A stretch of DNA of 64,000 nt. Source: Micromonospora sp. WMMA1363. GTDB taxonomy: Bacteria; Actinomycetota; Actinomycetes; Mycobacteriales; Micromonosporaceae. A program made the translations under genes and the position numbers. Positions 24,309 to 34,228 of this stretch are shown one piece after another (position 1 is the first letter of the stretch; each line of letters begins with the position of its first letter). The notes below the pieces were generated by a model that saw nothing but the letters and a program-made list of their open reading frames with translations, ran no database searches and was not told the origin of the DNA. The stretch is from positions 2,844,001 to 2,908,000 of the forward strand of contig NZ_JAUALB010000001.1 in the NCBI RefSeq assembly GCF_030345795.1. The letters run 5' to 3'.

Positions 24309-24821
24309 TCCGAACCTTCCGCCGGAGAGCGCCTCACCTACGTGCAGCGGTGCGCGGGGTCAGGACCGCGGCGGCAACGACGCACCTGTGGCCGTTCACT
24401 CGAGAGCGTCCCTGCGCAGTTCGTCCGCGGCCCATCGACGGGCACCGGCGGGTCCGGGCCCGCTCACCATTGGAGGCCAGCACGGCACAGTTCCGCCCGG
24501 CCGGGCGGAACTCCCGCCGATCGGCGGATGGCTTCCACGCGCAGATCACGGGAGCGCTTCTATAGCCGCATACCGATACGCCATCCGAGCATCCCGTCCC
24601 GGCGAACCTGCCCCCACGTCGGTCCCCCGCGGGCAGAAACACCTCCAGACCGACCGAGCGACACCGGAGCCGGCGAAAGACCCTTGCCGGTTCTATGCCC
24701 TATCCCCCTCTGAAAAGCGGTAAACACGAATCTTTCCCTCTATAGGTCATGAACGGGTCTAACGTCGGTCGTAGCTCGGCTGTCGCCGAGCTGAGGACAC
24801 AGGGATGGAGTGACGCAGGTC
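24309..24821. other. 513-bp intergenic region with two perfect palindromes
   Basis: No gene is supported. The region holds two adjacent perfect palindromes (24489-24512 and 24514-24527) and an AT-richer stretch around 24715-24770 that probably carries the promoter of the repeat-protein gene (TCTTTCCCTCTATAGGTC). A small hairpin, AGCTCGG with CCGAGCT (24773-24793), lies in its leader. Confidence 0.55.
24489..24527. repeat. two adjacent perfect palindromes
   Basis: A 24-bp perfect palindrome with half-site AGTTCCGCCCGG (24489-24512) is followed one base later by the 14-bp perfect palindrome CCGCCGATCGGCGG (24514-24527). Neither lies after a gene end like a terminator; each would bind a dimeric protein or form a cruciform. 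Confidence 0.8.
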
Positions 24822-26048
24822 ATGGCAAAAAAGATATTGGGGAAGGTCGTTACGGGTGCGGCCCTTGGTGGCGCTTCCCTGCTCGTGTTCACGCCGGGCA
24901 TCGCGTTCGCAGACGGCGACCACCACCACAACGACAAGGGCAAGGTCATCGCCAAGCCACACGTCGTCAAGCCGGGCGCCGAGGTCAAGCTGCTGCAGAT
25001 CTGCGAGAAGCCGCAGGAGCACGCGTTCGTCTGGTCGAAGGTGACAGGCAAGGTCAAACTCAAGCCGGCCGACGACGGCAAGGACGACAAGGGCCACGGC
25101 TGGAAGGGCGACCACGACTACAAGGACGACAAGAGCCACGACTACAAGGACGACCACGACTACAAGGACGACAAGAGCCACGACTACAAGGACGACAACG
25201 GCTGGAAGGACGACCACGGCCGCGACCACAAGGACGACTACGGCTGGAAGGACGACCACGGCCACGACTACGAGGACGACTACGGCCACGGCTGGAAGGG
25301 CGACCACGACTACCAGGGCGGCAAGGGCCGCGACCACAAGGACGACTACGGCTGGAAGGACGACTACGGCCACGACTACGGCCACGGCTGGAAGGACGAC
25401 TACGGCTGGAAGGACAACTACGGCCACGACTACGAGGACGACTACGGCCACGGCTGGAAGGACGACCACGACTACCAGGACGGCAAGGGCCGCGACCACA
25501 AGGAGGGCCACGACTACAAGGACGACAAGGGCGGCAAGGGCGACTACGACCACAAGGACGACAAGGACCGCGACCACAAGGAGGGCCACGACTACAAGGG
25601 CCACGACTACAAGGACGACAAGGGCGGCAAGGGCGACTACGACCACAAGGACGACAAGGACCGCGACCACAAGGACGACTACGGCAGCCAGGGCGGCTGG
25701 GGCGGCGGCACTGCCGACGCTGTTGACGACAAGGGCGACCACGACTACAAGGACGGCAAGGGCCACGACTACAAGGACGGCAAGGGCCGCGACCACAAGC
25801 GGGAGTTCGTCTACCACGGCAAGGCCGAGGTCGACCGACACGCCAAGCCGGGCGAGTACGAACTGGAGGGTTCCTGCGGCAAGGGCAAGCTGGTCGTGAT
25901 GCCGAGAGGCGGGGTTGACGGTGGTGACGGTGGCATGAGCACCGGCGCCGACCTGCGTTTGGCCGCTGGGGGGGCCGGCCTGCTCGGCGCAGCCGCCCTG
26001 GGTGGCCTGGTGCTGCTACGTCGTCGGGCCGATGGTTCCCTCATCTGA
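24822..26048 (+). CDS. secreted, wall-anchored Asp/Lys/His/Tyr repeat protein
   Basis: 408 residues. Signal peptide 1-30 (cut after AFA), then an N-terminal segment [27 protein letters not shown] with Cys61. About 240 residues of low-complexity repeats follow, built from [20 protein letters not shown] and RDHK units. After them comes [24 protein letters not shown] (Cys352), then [12 protein letters not shown], a hydrophobic helix and an RRR tail. The two flanks read like halves of one Ig-like beta domain into which the charged repeat was inserted. The end has the architecture of a sortase substrate, and a class F sortase gene overlaps the stop. The repeats are rich in Asp and His, suggesting metal binding. 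ATG 24822 is preferred; GTG 24810 is the alternative. Confidence 0.8.
   Translation: MAKKILGKVVTGAALGGASLLVFTPGIAFADGDHHHNDKGKVIAKPHVVKPGAEVKLLQICEKPQEHAFVWSKVTGKVKLKPADDGKDDKGHGWKGDHDYKDDKSHDYKDDHDYKDDKSHDYKDDNGWKDDHGRDHKDDYGWKDDHGHDYEDDYGHGWKGDHDYQGGKGRDHKDDYGWKDDYGHDYGHGWKDDYGWKDNYGHDYEDDYGHGWKDDHDYQDGKGRDHKEGHDYKDDKGGKGDYDHKDDKDRDHKEGHDYKGHDYKDDKGGKGDYDHKDDKDRDHKDDYGSQGGWGGGTADAVDDKGDHDYKDGKGHDYKDGKGRDHKREFVYHGKAEVDRHAKPGEYELEGSCGKGKLVVMPRGGVDGGDGGMSTGADLRLAAGGAGLLGAAALGGLVLLRRRADGSLI
25505..25675 (+). repeat. 78-bp perfect duplication inside the repeat-protein gene
   Basis: The 78 bases at 25505-25582 are identical to 25598-25675, an offset of 93 bases (31 codons). They lie within a longer degenerate repeat tract of about 25090-25800 encoding HDYKDD/GWKDD-type units. 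Confidence 0.9.
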
Positions 26049-26754
26049 CGTGACGACGACTGGAGCCGGCGGCCGTCACGGAAAACCGTGGCGCGCCGCC
26101 GGCGCCGCCGGCGTCGTTATGCTCGCCATGGCCGGCTCCTGCCTCGTCGGAGCCTCGCTGAAAACCGTGCCCGCTGTTCAGCCTCCGCAACCGCTCGCCC
26201 AGGCCGCGCCCGACGTCACCACCGGTCCCGCCGAGGCCGACCTGCCGGCCGCCGAGAGCGATCGGGACATGACTGATCGGCCGACCCCTGCCGGCCTGTC
26301 CCGGTCCGCTCCCACCCGGATCGTCATCCCTCGGATCGACGTCGACGCGTCGATCATGGAGCTCGGAACCAACCCAGACGGAACAGTGGAGGTGCCTCCG
26401 CTCGACGAGGCCCAGCTGGCCGGCTGGTACGAGCCGGGGGCGAGCCCCGGGGAGGTCGGCAACTCGGTCGTCATCGGCCACGTCGACTCGGCCGCGATAG
26501 GCCCGGCGGTCTTCTTCTCGCTCGGCGCGTTACAGCCCGGCGACACGGTCAGCGTCACGCGTGCGGACGGCCTGCAGGTCGACTTCACCGTCGAGACGGT
26601 GAAGTCGTATCCCAAGACCGCGTTCCCCACCGAGCTGGTCTACGGACCCACCGACCGGGTCGGGCTGCGGGTGGTGACCTGCGGCGGCATCTTCGACAGG
26701 GTCACCGGCGACTACCCGGACAACATCATCGTCTTCGCCACCCGGGCGCGGTGA
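26032..26754 (+). CDS. class F sortase
   Basis: 240 residues. An N-terminal membrane anchor ([20 protein letters not shown]) and a Pro/Ala-rich linker precede the sortase barrel: [27 protein letters not shown], catalytic His in VVIGHVDS, and catalytic Cys in [11 protein letters not shown]. The end is [14 protein letters not shown] could not place the catalytic Arg with certainty. Class F sortases attach secreted proteins to the wall; the upstream gene overlaps its start and encodes the obvious candidate substrate. The start could be ATG 26032 or GTG 26050 just past the substrate gene's stop; either way the two genes are translationally coupled. Confidence 0.88.
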   Translation: MVPSSDVTTTGAGGRHGKPWRAAGAAGVVMLAMAGSCLVGASLKTVPAVQPPQPLAQAAPDVTTGPAEADLPAAESDRDMTDRPTPAGLSRSAPTRIVIPRIDVDASIMELGTNPDGTVEVPPLDEAQLAGWYEPGASPGEVGNSVVIGHVDSAAIGPAVFFSLGALQPGDTVSVTRADGLQVDFTVETVKSYPKTAFPTELVYGPTDRVGLRVVTCGGIFDRVTGDYPDNIIVFATRAR

Positions 26755-26823
26755 CGGGCGACGCGGCCCGGTGGTCGGACCACTCCCGCCCCCGGACCGC
26801 GTGCGATGTCCGCGCGTGCGACG

Positions 26824-29800
26824 TCAGGAGGCCGCGGAGGTCCGCACGAGGGTGCGGATCTGACGCAGCAGCACCGACAGGGCCGCCAGATCGGCCCGGG
26901 ACTCGTCGAACTCCCCCATCGCCCGCCGTGCGCGGTGGATCGAGGTGGCGTTCGACTGCTCCCACTGGCACACCCGCTCGTGCGGCGGCAGAGTGTCCGG
27001 GGTGGAATCCAGCACCTCGACGGTGAGCGCGGCCAGCGCGGCGTACAGGTCGTAGCGCAGCGCCATTCGGGCCAGCGTCTGCCAGCGGTCCTCCCGCGGC
27101 AGCAGGGAGATCTTCGACAGCAGCGAGTCCACCCGGAACCGGTCGGAGAGGACGAAATAGACCGACGCGACCTCGGCCACGTCCCGCCCGCTACTCGCGG
27201 CTGTCTCGACGACGTCGAGCAGGCCGAAGCTGTACATCAGCCGGACCGTCTGCTGGGCCAGGTCCCGCGGCAGGCCCTTGGCGACCATCGACTCGATGTG
27301 CGCCGCGATGGCTTCCCGCTCGCTGCCGTAGAAGAGGGTCTCCATCTCCGGCAGGAGGCGGGCCACTCCGTCGCGCAGGCGGGCGATCTCGGCCGGCACG
27401 TCGATCGGCGAACGGCGGTTGGTCACCAGCCACCGCACCGCCCGGTCGAGCAGCCTCCGGGTGTCCAGGTAGACGCCCGTCTGCAGCTCGGGGGCGACCC
27501 TGTTGTCCAGCGCCTCCACCGCGTCCCACAGTTCACGCAGCCCGAACACCTCGCGGACCACGACGTACGCCCGGATCACGTCGGCGGCGCTGGCCGCGGT
27601 CTCCTCGACCACCCGGAAGACGAACGAGATGCCGCCCCGGTTGATCGCCTCGTTCACCAGCACGGTCGTCACGATGTCCCGGCGCAGCCGGTGCCGGGAC
27701 ATCCGGTCGGCGAACCGCTCCCGCATCGGCGTCGGGAAGTAGTTGACCAGGACGTCCGTCGTCCACTCCTCGTCGGCCAGCCCCTCGGCGAGGATCTCCT
27801 TCTCCAAGACGATCTTTACGTACGCGAGCAGCACCGCGAACTCCGGCGCGGTCAGGCCCGACTCGATACGAACCGCCAGCTCCTCGTCCGGGGGTAGCGC
27901 CTCCAACGCCCGGTCCAGCGCGCCGGACCGCTCCAGCTCGTTGACCATCCGCCGGTGCACCGGGAGCAACGACGTCGACTGGGCCTGGGCGTTGTTGATC
28001 GCCCGTGCCTGGTCGTAGTTGTCCCGCAGCACCAGGTCGGCGACCTCGTCGGTCATCTCAGCCAGCAACTCGTCGCGCTCGGCGACGGTCAACTCCTCGT
28101 CGGCGACCGCCGTGTTCAGCAGGATCTTGATGTTCACCTCGTGGTCGGAGCAGTCCACGCCCGCCGCGTTGTCGATGAAGTCGGTGTAGATCCGACCGCC
28201 CGTCAGGGCGTACTCGATCCGGCCGAACTGGGTGAAGCCCAGGTTGCCTCCCTCGCCGACCACCCGGCAGCGCAGGTCCTTGCCGCTGACCCGGATCCCG
28301 TCGTTGGATTTGTCGCCCACCTCGGCGTTGGTCTGGCTGGACGCCTTCACGTAGGTGCCGATTCCGCCGTTCCAGAACAGGTCGACCGGCGCGGTGAGGA
28401 TCGCCTTCATCAGCTCCTGCGGCGATATCTGGGTGGCCTCGTCGTCGAGGCCGAGCACCGCACGGACCTGCGGCGTGATCGGCACCGACTTGGCGGTACG
28501 CGGGTACACGCCGCCGCCTTCCGAGATCAGCTCCCGGTCGTAGTCCTCCCACGACGACCGGGACAGGTCGAACAGCCGCTTCCGCTCCTGATAGGAGGTG
28601 GCGGCGTCCGGGTCCGGGTCGAGGAAGATGTGCCGGTGGTCGAACGCGGCCAGCAGACGGATGTGCTTCGACAGCAGCATCCCGTTACCGAACACGTCGC
28701 CGGACATGTCGCCGACGCCGGCCACGGTGAAGTCCTGCGTCTGGGTGTCGTGCCCGAGCTCGCGGAAGTGTCGCTTCACCGACTCCCACGCACCGCGGGC
28801 GGTGATGCCCATCTTCTTGTGGTCGTAGCCGGCGGAACCACCGGAGGCGAACGCGTCCCCCAGCCAGAAGTTGTGCGCCGTGGAAATCTCGTTGGCGATG
28901 TCGGAGAAGGTCGCGGTGCCCTTGTCCGCCGCCACCACCATGTACGGGTCGTCCCCGTCATGGCGGACCACGTCCTCCGGCGCCACGATCTCGCCGCTGA
29001 CGATGTTGTCGGTGACGTCCAGCAGGGCGGAGATGAACTCCTTGTAGCAGACCACCGCCTCGTCCCGGTCGCCCGGCTTCTGCTTGAGCACGAAGCCACC
29101 CTTGGCGCCCACCGGCACGATCACCGCGTTCTTCACCATCTGCGCCTTGACCAAGCCAAGCACCTCGGTGCGGAAGTCCTCCCGCCGGTCGGACCAGCGC
29201 AGGCCGCCGCGGGCGACCGGCCCGAAGCGCAGATGCACGCCCTCGAACCGGGGCGAGTACACGAAGATCTCGAACTTCGGCCGGGGCGCCGGCAGGTCTG
29301 GGATCGCCTGTGGGTCGAGCTTGAAGGCCACGTACGACTTCGGTCGTCCGTCGGCCCGCTTCTGATAGAAGCTGGTCCGCAGGGTGGCCTGGATCACCGT
29401 CAGGTAAGACCGTAGGATCCGGTCCTGGTCGAGGCTGGCCACCCCGTCCAGCGCGGCGCGGATCTCGCTCACCAGCTCCTTGCTCTGCTGCTGCCGCTGG
29501 CCGGCGCTGGCCGCCCCCGGCGCGAACCGGGCCTCGAAGAGCCGCACCAGCAGGGCCGCGATCTGCGGGTAGGCGATGAACGTGGACTCCATGTACTCCT
29601 GCGAGAAGACCGTGCCGGCCTGCCGCAGATACTTCGCGTACGCCCGCAGTACGACCACCTGCCGCCAGGTGAGGCCGCCGCGCAGGACCAGCTCGTTGAA
29701 CCCGTCCACTTCGGCCTCGGCACGCCACGCCGCCGCGAAGGCGTTCTCCACGTGCGGGCGTACCTCGGCCAGATCCCGGTGCCTCTCCGGCAGTCGCAGG

Positions 29801-31878
29801 CCGAAGTCGTACAACCAGATCCGGCCGTCGACGCGCTCCACCTCGTACGGGTGCTCGTCGACCACCTTCACGCCGAGCGAGTGCAACACCGGCAACACCG
29901 CCGAGAGCATCATCGGCTCGCCGTACCGGTAGATCTTGAACCGGACGTCCATCGACTCGTCGTCGGCGTCCTCCTCGCGAACGCCGACGCGCGGCGCCAC
30001 CTGCTTGCGGAACAGGTGCATCTCCAGCTGGCCGGACTCCTCCAGCAGCTCCAGCTTCGCCAGGTCCTTCATCGCCTCGTACGGCGTGTGCCCGTCCTTG
30101 TAGCCTTCCGGGAAGGCATCGGCGTACCGGACGAACAGATGCTTGGCCTGCTCGTCGCCGAGCTTGCGCTCCAGCACCAACCGGTAGTCGTCGTCCCAGA
30201 GGCGGGTGGCGTCGGCCAGCTCCTCGGCGAGCAGGTCGGCGTCGATGTCGTCGGGTGGCTTGGTCGGGTCGGTCCGGACAATGAAGTGCACCCGGGCAAG
30301 CATCGACTCGGTGACCCGGGTCGTGTAGTCCACCCCGACGCCGTTCAGCTCCCGCAGCAGGATGTCCTGCATGCGCAGCCGGTTCTGGGTGGTGAACCGG
30401 TCCCGTGGCAGGTAGATCAGGCAGGAGATGAACCGTCCGTACGCGTCTCGCCGCAGGAACACCCGCAGTTGGCGGCGGCCGGCCATGCGCAGCACACCGA
30501 TCACCGCGTGGTGCAGGTCGTCGGTCTTGATCTGGAACAGCTCGTCGCGCGGGTAGGTCTCCAGGATCTGCAGCAGGTCCTTACCGGAGTGGCTGCGCTG
30601 GCTCAGGCCCGACCGGTCGAGGACCTCCGCCACCTTGCGCCGGACCACCGGCAGCTCGCGCACGCTGGTGCGGTACGCGGCGGTGGAGAACAGGCCCAGG
30701 AAACGCCGTTCCCCGACCACCTCGCCGGCGGCGTCGAACACCTTGAACCCGATGTAGTCCAGGTACGCCGACCGGTGCACGGTGGCCCGAGAGTTCGCCT
30801 TCGTAATGACCAGCAGGCGCTTCTCGGTGACCTTCTCGTGCGCCTCCGGCGTCATCGACGACAACGCCCGGGCCTCCACGGAGTCCGAGCGTAGGACGCC
30901 GAGGCCGGTGCCGAGCACGGCCTGCAAGCCCTTGCCACCCTCGGGCGTGTCGACCAGCCGGTACTCCCGGTAGCCGAGGAATGTGAAGTGGTCGTGGGCG
31001 AGCCAGCGCAGCAGCTCGACCGAGTCGGTGATGTCCTTCTCCGGCACCGGGGGCCGGTTGTCGCTGGTCCGGGCGGCGGCCAGCTCGTCGGCGAGCGTCA
31101 GGGCACGCTGGCGCATCTTCGGCCAGTCCTCGACGGCCTCCCGGACGTCGGTGAGCACCCGCTGGAGTTCGCGGCGCAGCGTGTTCCGTTCACCGGCGTC
31201 CCGAACCGGATCGATTTCGATCCGCATCCAGCTCTCGACCAGGTCACCGGCGATCGCGTCGTCGGGCTCGACGTCGGCGGCCACCTCGACCAGCCGGCCC
31301 AGCGGCTCGCGCCGCACCACCAGCAGCGGATGCACCAGCAGGTGCACGTCCAGGTGGTGCGAGTTGAGCAGGGCGGTCATCGAGTCCACCAGGAACGGCA
31401 TGTCGTCGGTGACGATCTCGACGACCGTGTGGTGCTGGTCGGCGTCCGGGGAGTGGATCCGCAGCTTCAACTCGCCCGGGACCCGCTGCTCCGCCAACTC
31501 CCGGTGGGCACGCGCCGCGTCGAGCATCTCCTCGGCCGTGAAACCGATCAGCTCCTCGTCCGGCGCGTACCGCCAGAAGCGGCTGACCAGGGTCGCCACG
31601 TCGTGGTCGTCGCCGGCCAGCGCTACGGCCTGGGCGACCAGGCGCTCGGCGTTGGGTACCGGTTCGTCGAGTTCGGTGTCCTCCGCGTCGCCGGCGAGCC
31701 CGTGGGATGGCGCACCCGGTTCGTAGATGGTGTCGACACTCGAACCGGTCAGGCCGGTCGTCCCGGTGTCGAGCTGGCCGAAGCCGTCGGAATCGGTTGC
31801 CGAATCGAGATTGTCGTCCTGGCCGGCATCAACCTGCCGGAGGTCGGGTCCCGGTTTAGTAGCCGGACGCCGGTCCAT
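26824..31878 (-). CDS. gdh: large NAD-dependent glutamate dehydrogenase
   Basis: 1684 residues, the size of the 180-kDa class of NAD-glutamate dehydrogenases. The N-terminal part holds ACT-like regulatory segments (HHTVVEIVTDDMPFLVDSMTALL). The catalytic core is central, with KTYV-type RPKSYVAFKLDP, GGLRWSDRREDFRTEVLGLVKAQMVKNAVIVPVGAKGGFV and VGDMSGDVFGNGMLLS. The long C-terminal helical domain ends RQIRTLVRTSAAS. It oxidises glutamate to 2-oxoglutarate and ammonium, mainly catabolically. ATG 31878 has GAGGGGAG at a suitable distance; a GTG three codons upstream is too close to that site. Monocistronic and divergent from the PBP gene. Confidence 0.96.
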   Translation of the reverse strand: MDRRPATKPGPDLRQVDAGQDDNLDSATDSDGFGQLDTGTTGLTGSSVDTIYEPGAPSHGLAGDAEDTELDEPVPNAERLVAQAVALAGDDHDVATLVSRFWRYAPDEELIGFTAEEMLDAARAHRELAEQRVPGELKLRIHSPDADQHHTVVEIVTDDMPFLVDSMTALLNSHHLDVHLLVHPLLVVRREPLGRLVEVAADVEPDDAIAGDLVESWMRIEIDPVRDAGERNTLRRELQRVLTDVREAVEDWPKMRQRALTLADELAAARTSDNRPPVPEKDITDSVELLRWLAHDHFTFLGYREYRLVDTPEGGKGLQAVLGTGLGVLRSDSVEARALSSMTPEAHEKVTEKRLLVITKANSRATVHRSAYLDYIGFKVFDAAGEVVGERRFLGLFSTAAYRTSVRELPVVRRKVAEVLDRSGLSQRSHSGKDLLQILETYPRDELFQIKTDDLHHAVIGVLRMAGRRQLRVFLRRDAYGRFISCLIYLPRDRFTTQNRLRMQDILLRELNGVGVDYTTRVTESMLARVHFIVRTDPTKPPDDIDADLLAEELADATRLWDDDYRLVLERKLGDEQAKHLFVRYADAFPEGYKDGHTPYEAMKDLAKLELLEESGQLEMHLFRKQVAPRVGVREEDADDESMDVRFKIYRYGEPMMLSAVLPVLHSLGVKVVDEHPYEVERVDGRIWLYDFGLRLPERHRDLAEVRPHVENAFAAAWRAEAEVDGFNELVLRGGLTWRQVVVLRAYAKYLRQAGTVFSQEYMESTFIAYPQIAALLVRLFEARFAPGAASAGQRQQQSKELVSEIRAALDGVASLDQDRILRSYLTVIQATLRTSFYQKRADGRPKSYVAFKLDPQAIPDLPAPRPKFEIFVYSPRFEGVHLRFGPVARGGLRWSDRREDFRTEVLGLVKAQMVKNAVIVPVGAKGGFVLKQKPGDRDEAVVCYKEFISALLDVTDNIVSGEIVAPEDVVRHDGDDPYMVVAADKGTATFSDIANEISTAHNFWLGDAFASGGSAGYDHKKMGITARGAWESVKRHFRELGHDTQTQDFTVAGVGDMSGDVFGNGMLLSKHIRLLAAFDHRHIFLDPDPDAATSYQERKRLFDLSRSSWEDYDRELISEGGGVYPRTAKSVPITPQVRAVLGLDDEATQISPQELMKAILTAPVDLFWNGGIGTYVKASSQTNAEVGDKSNDGIRVSGKDLRCRVVGEGGNLGFTQFGRIEYALTGGRIYTDFIDNAAGVDCSDHEVNIKILLNTAVADEELTVAERDELLAEMTDEVADLVLRDNYDQARAINNAQAQSTSLLPVHRRMVNELERSGALDRALEALPPDEELAVRIESGLTAPEFAVLLAYVKIVLEKEILAEGLADEEWTTDVLVNYFPTPMRERFADRMSRHRLRRDIVTTVLVNEAINRGGISFVFRVVEETAASAADVIRAYVVVREVFGLRELWDAVEALDNRVAPELQTGVYLDTRRLLDRAVRWLVTNRRSPIDVPAEIARLRDGVARLLPEMETLFYGSEREAIAAHIESMVAKGLPRDLAQQTVRLMYSFGLLDVVETAASSGRDVAEVASVYFVLSDRFRVDSLLSKISLLPREDRWQTLARMALRYDLYAALAALTVEVLDSTPDTLPPHERVCQWEQSNATSIHRARRAMGEFDESRADLAALSVLLRQIRTLVRTSAAS

Positions 31879-32198
31879 CGGTGCCACTCCCCTCGACCCA
31901 CCGCGTTGTGGGTCACTCTGCCGCCCAGCCTAGGCCCTACCGTTGAGTGCCTTGGTCGGCGGACCACAGTGCGGACGTCCGGATCGGGGCTTCGTCCTTT
32001 CACCTGTCGCGGGTACGCGGATGGCCGACCCAGGAATACCCCGCCTCCGGTTGTTCATCACCCCATCACGGGTTCGTCTTTCCGCCCAGCCACCCCGCGC
32101 GGGGACGATGCGGACGGTGCGGACGTACTACGGTGCAGGCAGTCCAGATTTCGTTGCCGCCTCACGCAGAGCGGCTCGCGGTTCGGGGGTCCCGCTTC
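31879..32198. other. 320-bp divergent promoter region (gdh / PBP)
   Basis: No gene is supported. It separates divergent gdh and PBP genes. A possible -10 box TACGGT precedes the PBP side near 32129 and a CCTAGGC element is near 31929. No clear operator was found. Confidence 0.4.
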
Positions 32199-34154
32199 AT
32201 GCACCTGTCGCACCGGCACCGGCACCGTCCGTCCCGATCGCTCCTCGCACTGTTCACCGCCGCCGCACTCGCCGCCGGCGGGCTGACCGCCTGCTCGGCC
32301 GAGGACGGCCCGGCACGCACCGTCGACGCCTTCCTGGAGGGCTGGCGTTCGGGGGACCTCCAGGCGGTCGGCTTCGTCGACGCGACCGGCACCCGGGTGC
32401 CCGCCGCCGACGTCGCGCGGGAGCTCAAGGAGCTCTCCGGCGAGCTGGCGGCCACCCCGCCCGCGCTGCACCGCGCCGGCGACCCGGCGGTCACCGCCGG
32501 CGTCGCGACGGCTGTGGTCCGCGTCGAGTGGACGCTGCCCGGCGACACCCGGTGGACGTACGACCGTCCGGTGCGGCTCAGCCAAAGCGACGACGAGTGG
32601 CAGGTGATCTGGGAACCGCAGGTCGTGCACGAGCAGCTCACCAGGGGTGACCGGCTGGGACTGCGCCGGGAGGCGGGCCCACGGGCCGCGGTGCTGGACG
32701 GCTCCGGGCAGCCGCTGGTGGCCCCCCGGCCGGTGGTCCAGGTCCAGCTCGCGCCGCGGGAGGTGACCGATGCCCAGGCGGTCACCCGGCAGTTGGACGC
32801 CGCGTTCCGGGCGATTCGCCCGGCCCTCGTCCCGCCGATCGACCTCTCCGACCTGCCCAAGCGGCTCGCCGAAGCCGACCCTGACGCGCTGGTCGACGTC
32901 GTGACCCTGCGGGACGAGGCGTACCGGCAGATCAAACCGCGCATCTACGACCTGCCGGGCACCAGGTTCCCGACCGGCAAGCTCGATCTGGCGCCCACCC
33001 GGGAATTCGCCCGGGCCGTGCTCGGCACAGTCGACCCGGCGCAGGCCGACGACCTAGCCGAGCACCCCGACCGGTACGCGCGCGGCGACCTGGTCGGCCA
33101 CGGCGGCCTGCAGGGTCGGTACGACGAGCGGTTGCGCGGCGTCCCCGGGCTCACCGTCGTCATCAGCCGGGCCGGCCCGGACGGGACGCTGGTGCCCACC
33201 GACACCGAGTTGTTCCGCCGCGAGTTCCGGCCCGGCAAGCCGCTGCGGACCACGATCGAGGTGGCGACCCAGAACGCCGCCGACAACGCGCTGCGCGCCG
33301 AGAAGCGACGCGCGTCCGTGGTGGCCGTCCGGGTGAGCGACGGTGCCGTACTCGCCGCGGCCAACGGGCCCGGTCCGGCCGGGGCGAACCTGGCCTTCAC
33401 CGCACAGGTTCCGCCCGGTTCCACCTTCAAGATGGTCAGCGCGCTGGCCCTGCTCGACCGAGGTGCGGTCACCGCGGACCAGCCGGTCGACTGCCGGAAG
33501 ACGGCCGAGGTGGACGGCCGGTCCTTCAAGAACTCCGACGACTTCGTGCTCGGGTCGGTCCCGTTCCGCACCGACTTCGCGAAGTCCTGCAACACGGCGT
33601 TCGTGGCGCTGGCGCCACAGCTCGGCGCCGACGGGCTCGCGGTGGCCGGCCGGTCGCTGGGGCTGGGGGCGGCATGGGACGTCGGCTTGGACGCGTTCAG
33701 CGGCACGGTCTCGACGAACGGTGGGCCGACCGAGCAGGCCGCCGCGGCGATCGGGCAGGGCACCACAGTGGTCAGTCCACTGGCGATGGCCGCGGCCACG
33801 GCGGCGGTCGTCCGCGGCCGGTTCGCCCAGCCGAAGCTGGTACTCGACCCGGCCCCGGCGAAGCCCGCCGCCGACGGGCCCGAGCTGAAGGCGGAGTCGC
33901 TCGACGCCCTACGGGCGATGATGCGCGAGGTGGTCACCGCCGGCACGGCCAGCGCCTTGGCCGACGTGCCCGGCGGACCGGTCCACGGCAAGACCGGTAC
34001 CGCCGAGTACGACGACAACCCGGCGCACACGCACGCCTGGTTCGTGGGCTGGCAGGGCGACATCGCGTTCGCGGTCTTCGTCGAGCAGGGGGGCTCCGGC
34101 AGTGCCACGGCCGTCCCGGTTGCCGAGCGCTTCTTGCGGGCGCTGGCCCGCTGA
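32199..34154 (+). CDS. class B penicillin-binding lipoprotein (MecA-like)
   Basis: 651 residues. The lipoprotein signal ends in LAAGGLTAC. An NTF2-like MecA N-terminal domain follows (ARTVDAFLEGWRSGDLQAVGF to DEWQVIWEPQVVHEQL), then a PBP dimerisation domain and a C-terminal transpeptidase with SxxK (PPGSTFKM), SxN (KSCNTAF) and KTG (HGKTGTAEY). It cross-links peptidoglycan outside the membrane. The NTF2-like domain plus lipid anchor is typical of actinobacterial class B enzymes that can contribute to beta-lactam tolerance. The ATG at 32199 starts the signal peptide. Confidence 0.93.
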   Translation: MHLSHRHRHRPSRSLLALFTAAALAAGGLTACSAEDGPARTVDAFLEGWRSGDLQAVGFVDATGTRVPAADVARELKELSGELAATPPALHRAGDPAVTAGVATAVVRVEWTLPGDTRWTYDRPVRLSQSDDEWQVIWEPQVVHEQLTRGDRLGLRREAGPRAAVLDGSGQPLVAPRPVVQVQLAPREVTDAQAVTRQLDAAFRAIRPALVPPIDLSDLPKRLAEADPDALVDVVTLRDEAYRQIKPRIYDLPGTRFPTGKLDLAPTREFARAVLGTVDPAQADDLAEHPDRYARGDLVGHGGLQGRYDERLRGVPGLTVVISRAGPDGTLVPTDTELFRREFRPGKPLRTTIEVATQNAADNALRAEKRRASVVAVRVSDGAVLAAANGPGPAGANLAFTAQVPPGSTFKMVSALALLDRGAVTADQPVDCRKTAEVDGRSFKNSDDFVLGSVPFRTDFAKSCNTAFVALAPQLGADGLAVAGRSLGLGAAWDVGLDAFSGTVSTNGGPTEQAAAAIGQGTTVVSPLAMAAATAAVVRGRFAQPKLVLDPAPAKPAADGPELKAESLDALRAMMREVVTAGTASALADVPGGPVHGKTGTAEYDDNPAHTHAWFVGWQGDIAFAVFVEQGGSGSATAVPVAERFLRALAR

Positions 34155-34228
34155 CGGCCAGCCACCGGTCGCCCGTCACCAGCCGCCGGTGGATCACGGA
34201 TACCCCTGATGCGACCGCGGGATCCGCG

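Noticed and set aside
25093..25803. FLAG-tag-like DYKDD units as possible vector contamination
   Set aside because: The full DYKDDDDK tag is absent, codons vary, and the tract lies within a normal exported protein gene with native flanks.
24759..25841. 360-residue Val/Leu-rich frame opposite the repeat-protein gene
   Set aside because: It is a by-product of the GAC/AAG/CAC repeat codons on the other strand, not a plausible membrane protein.
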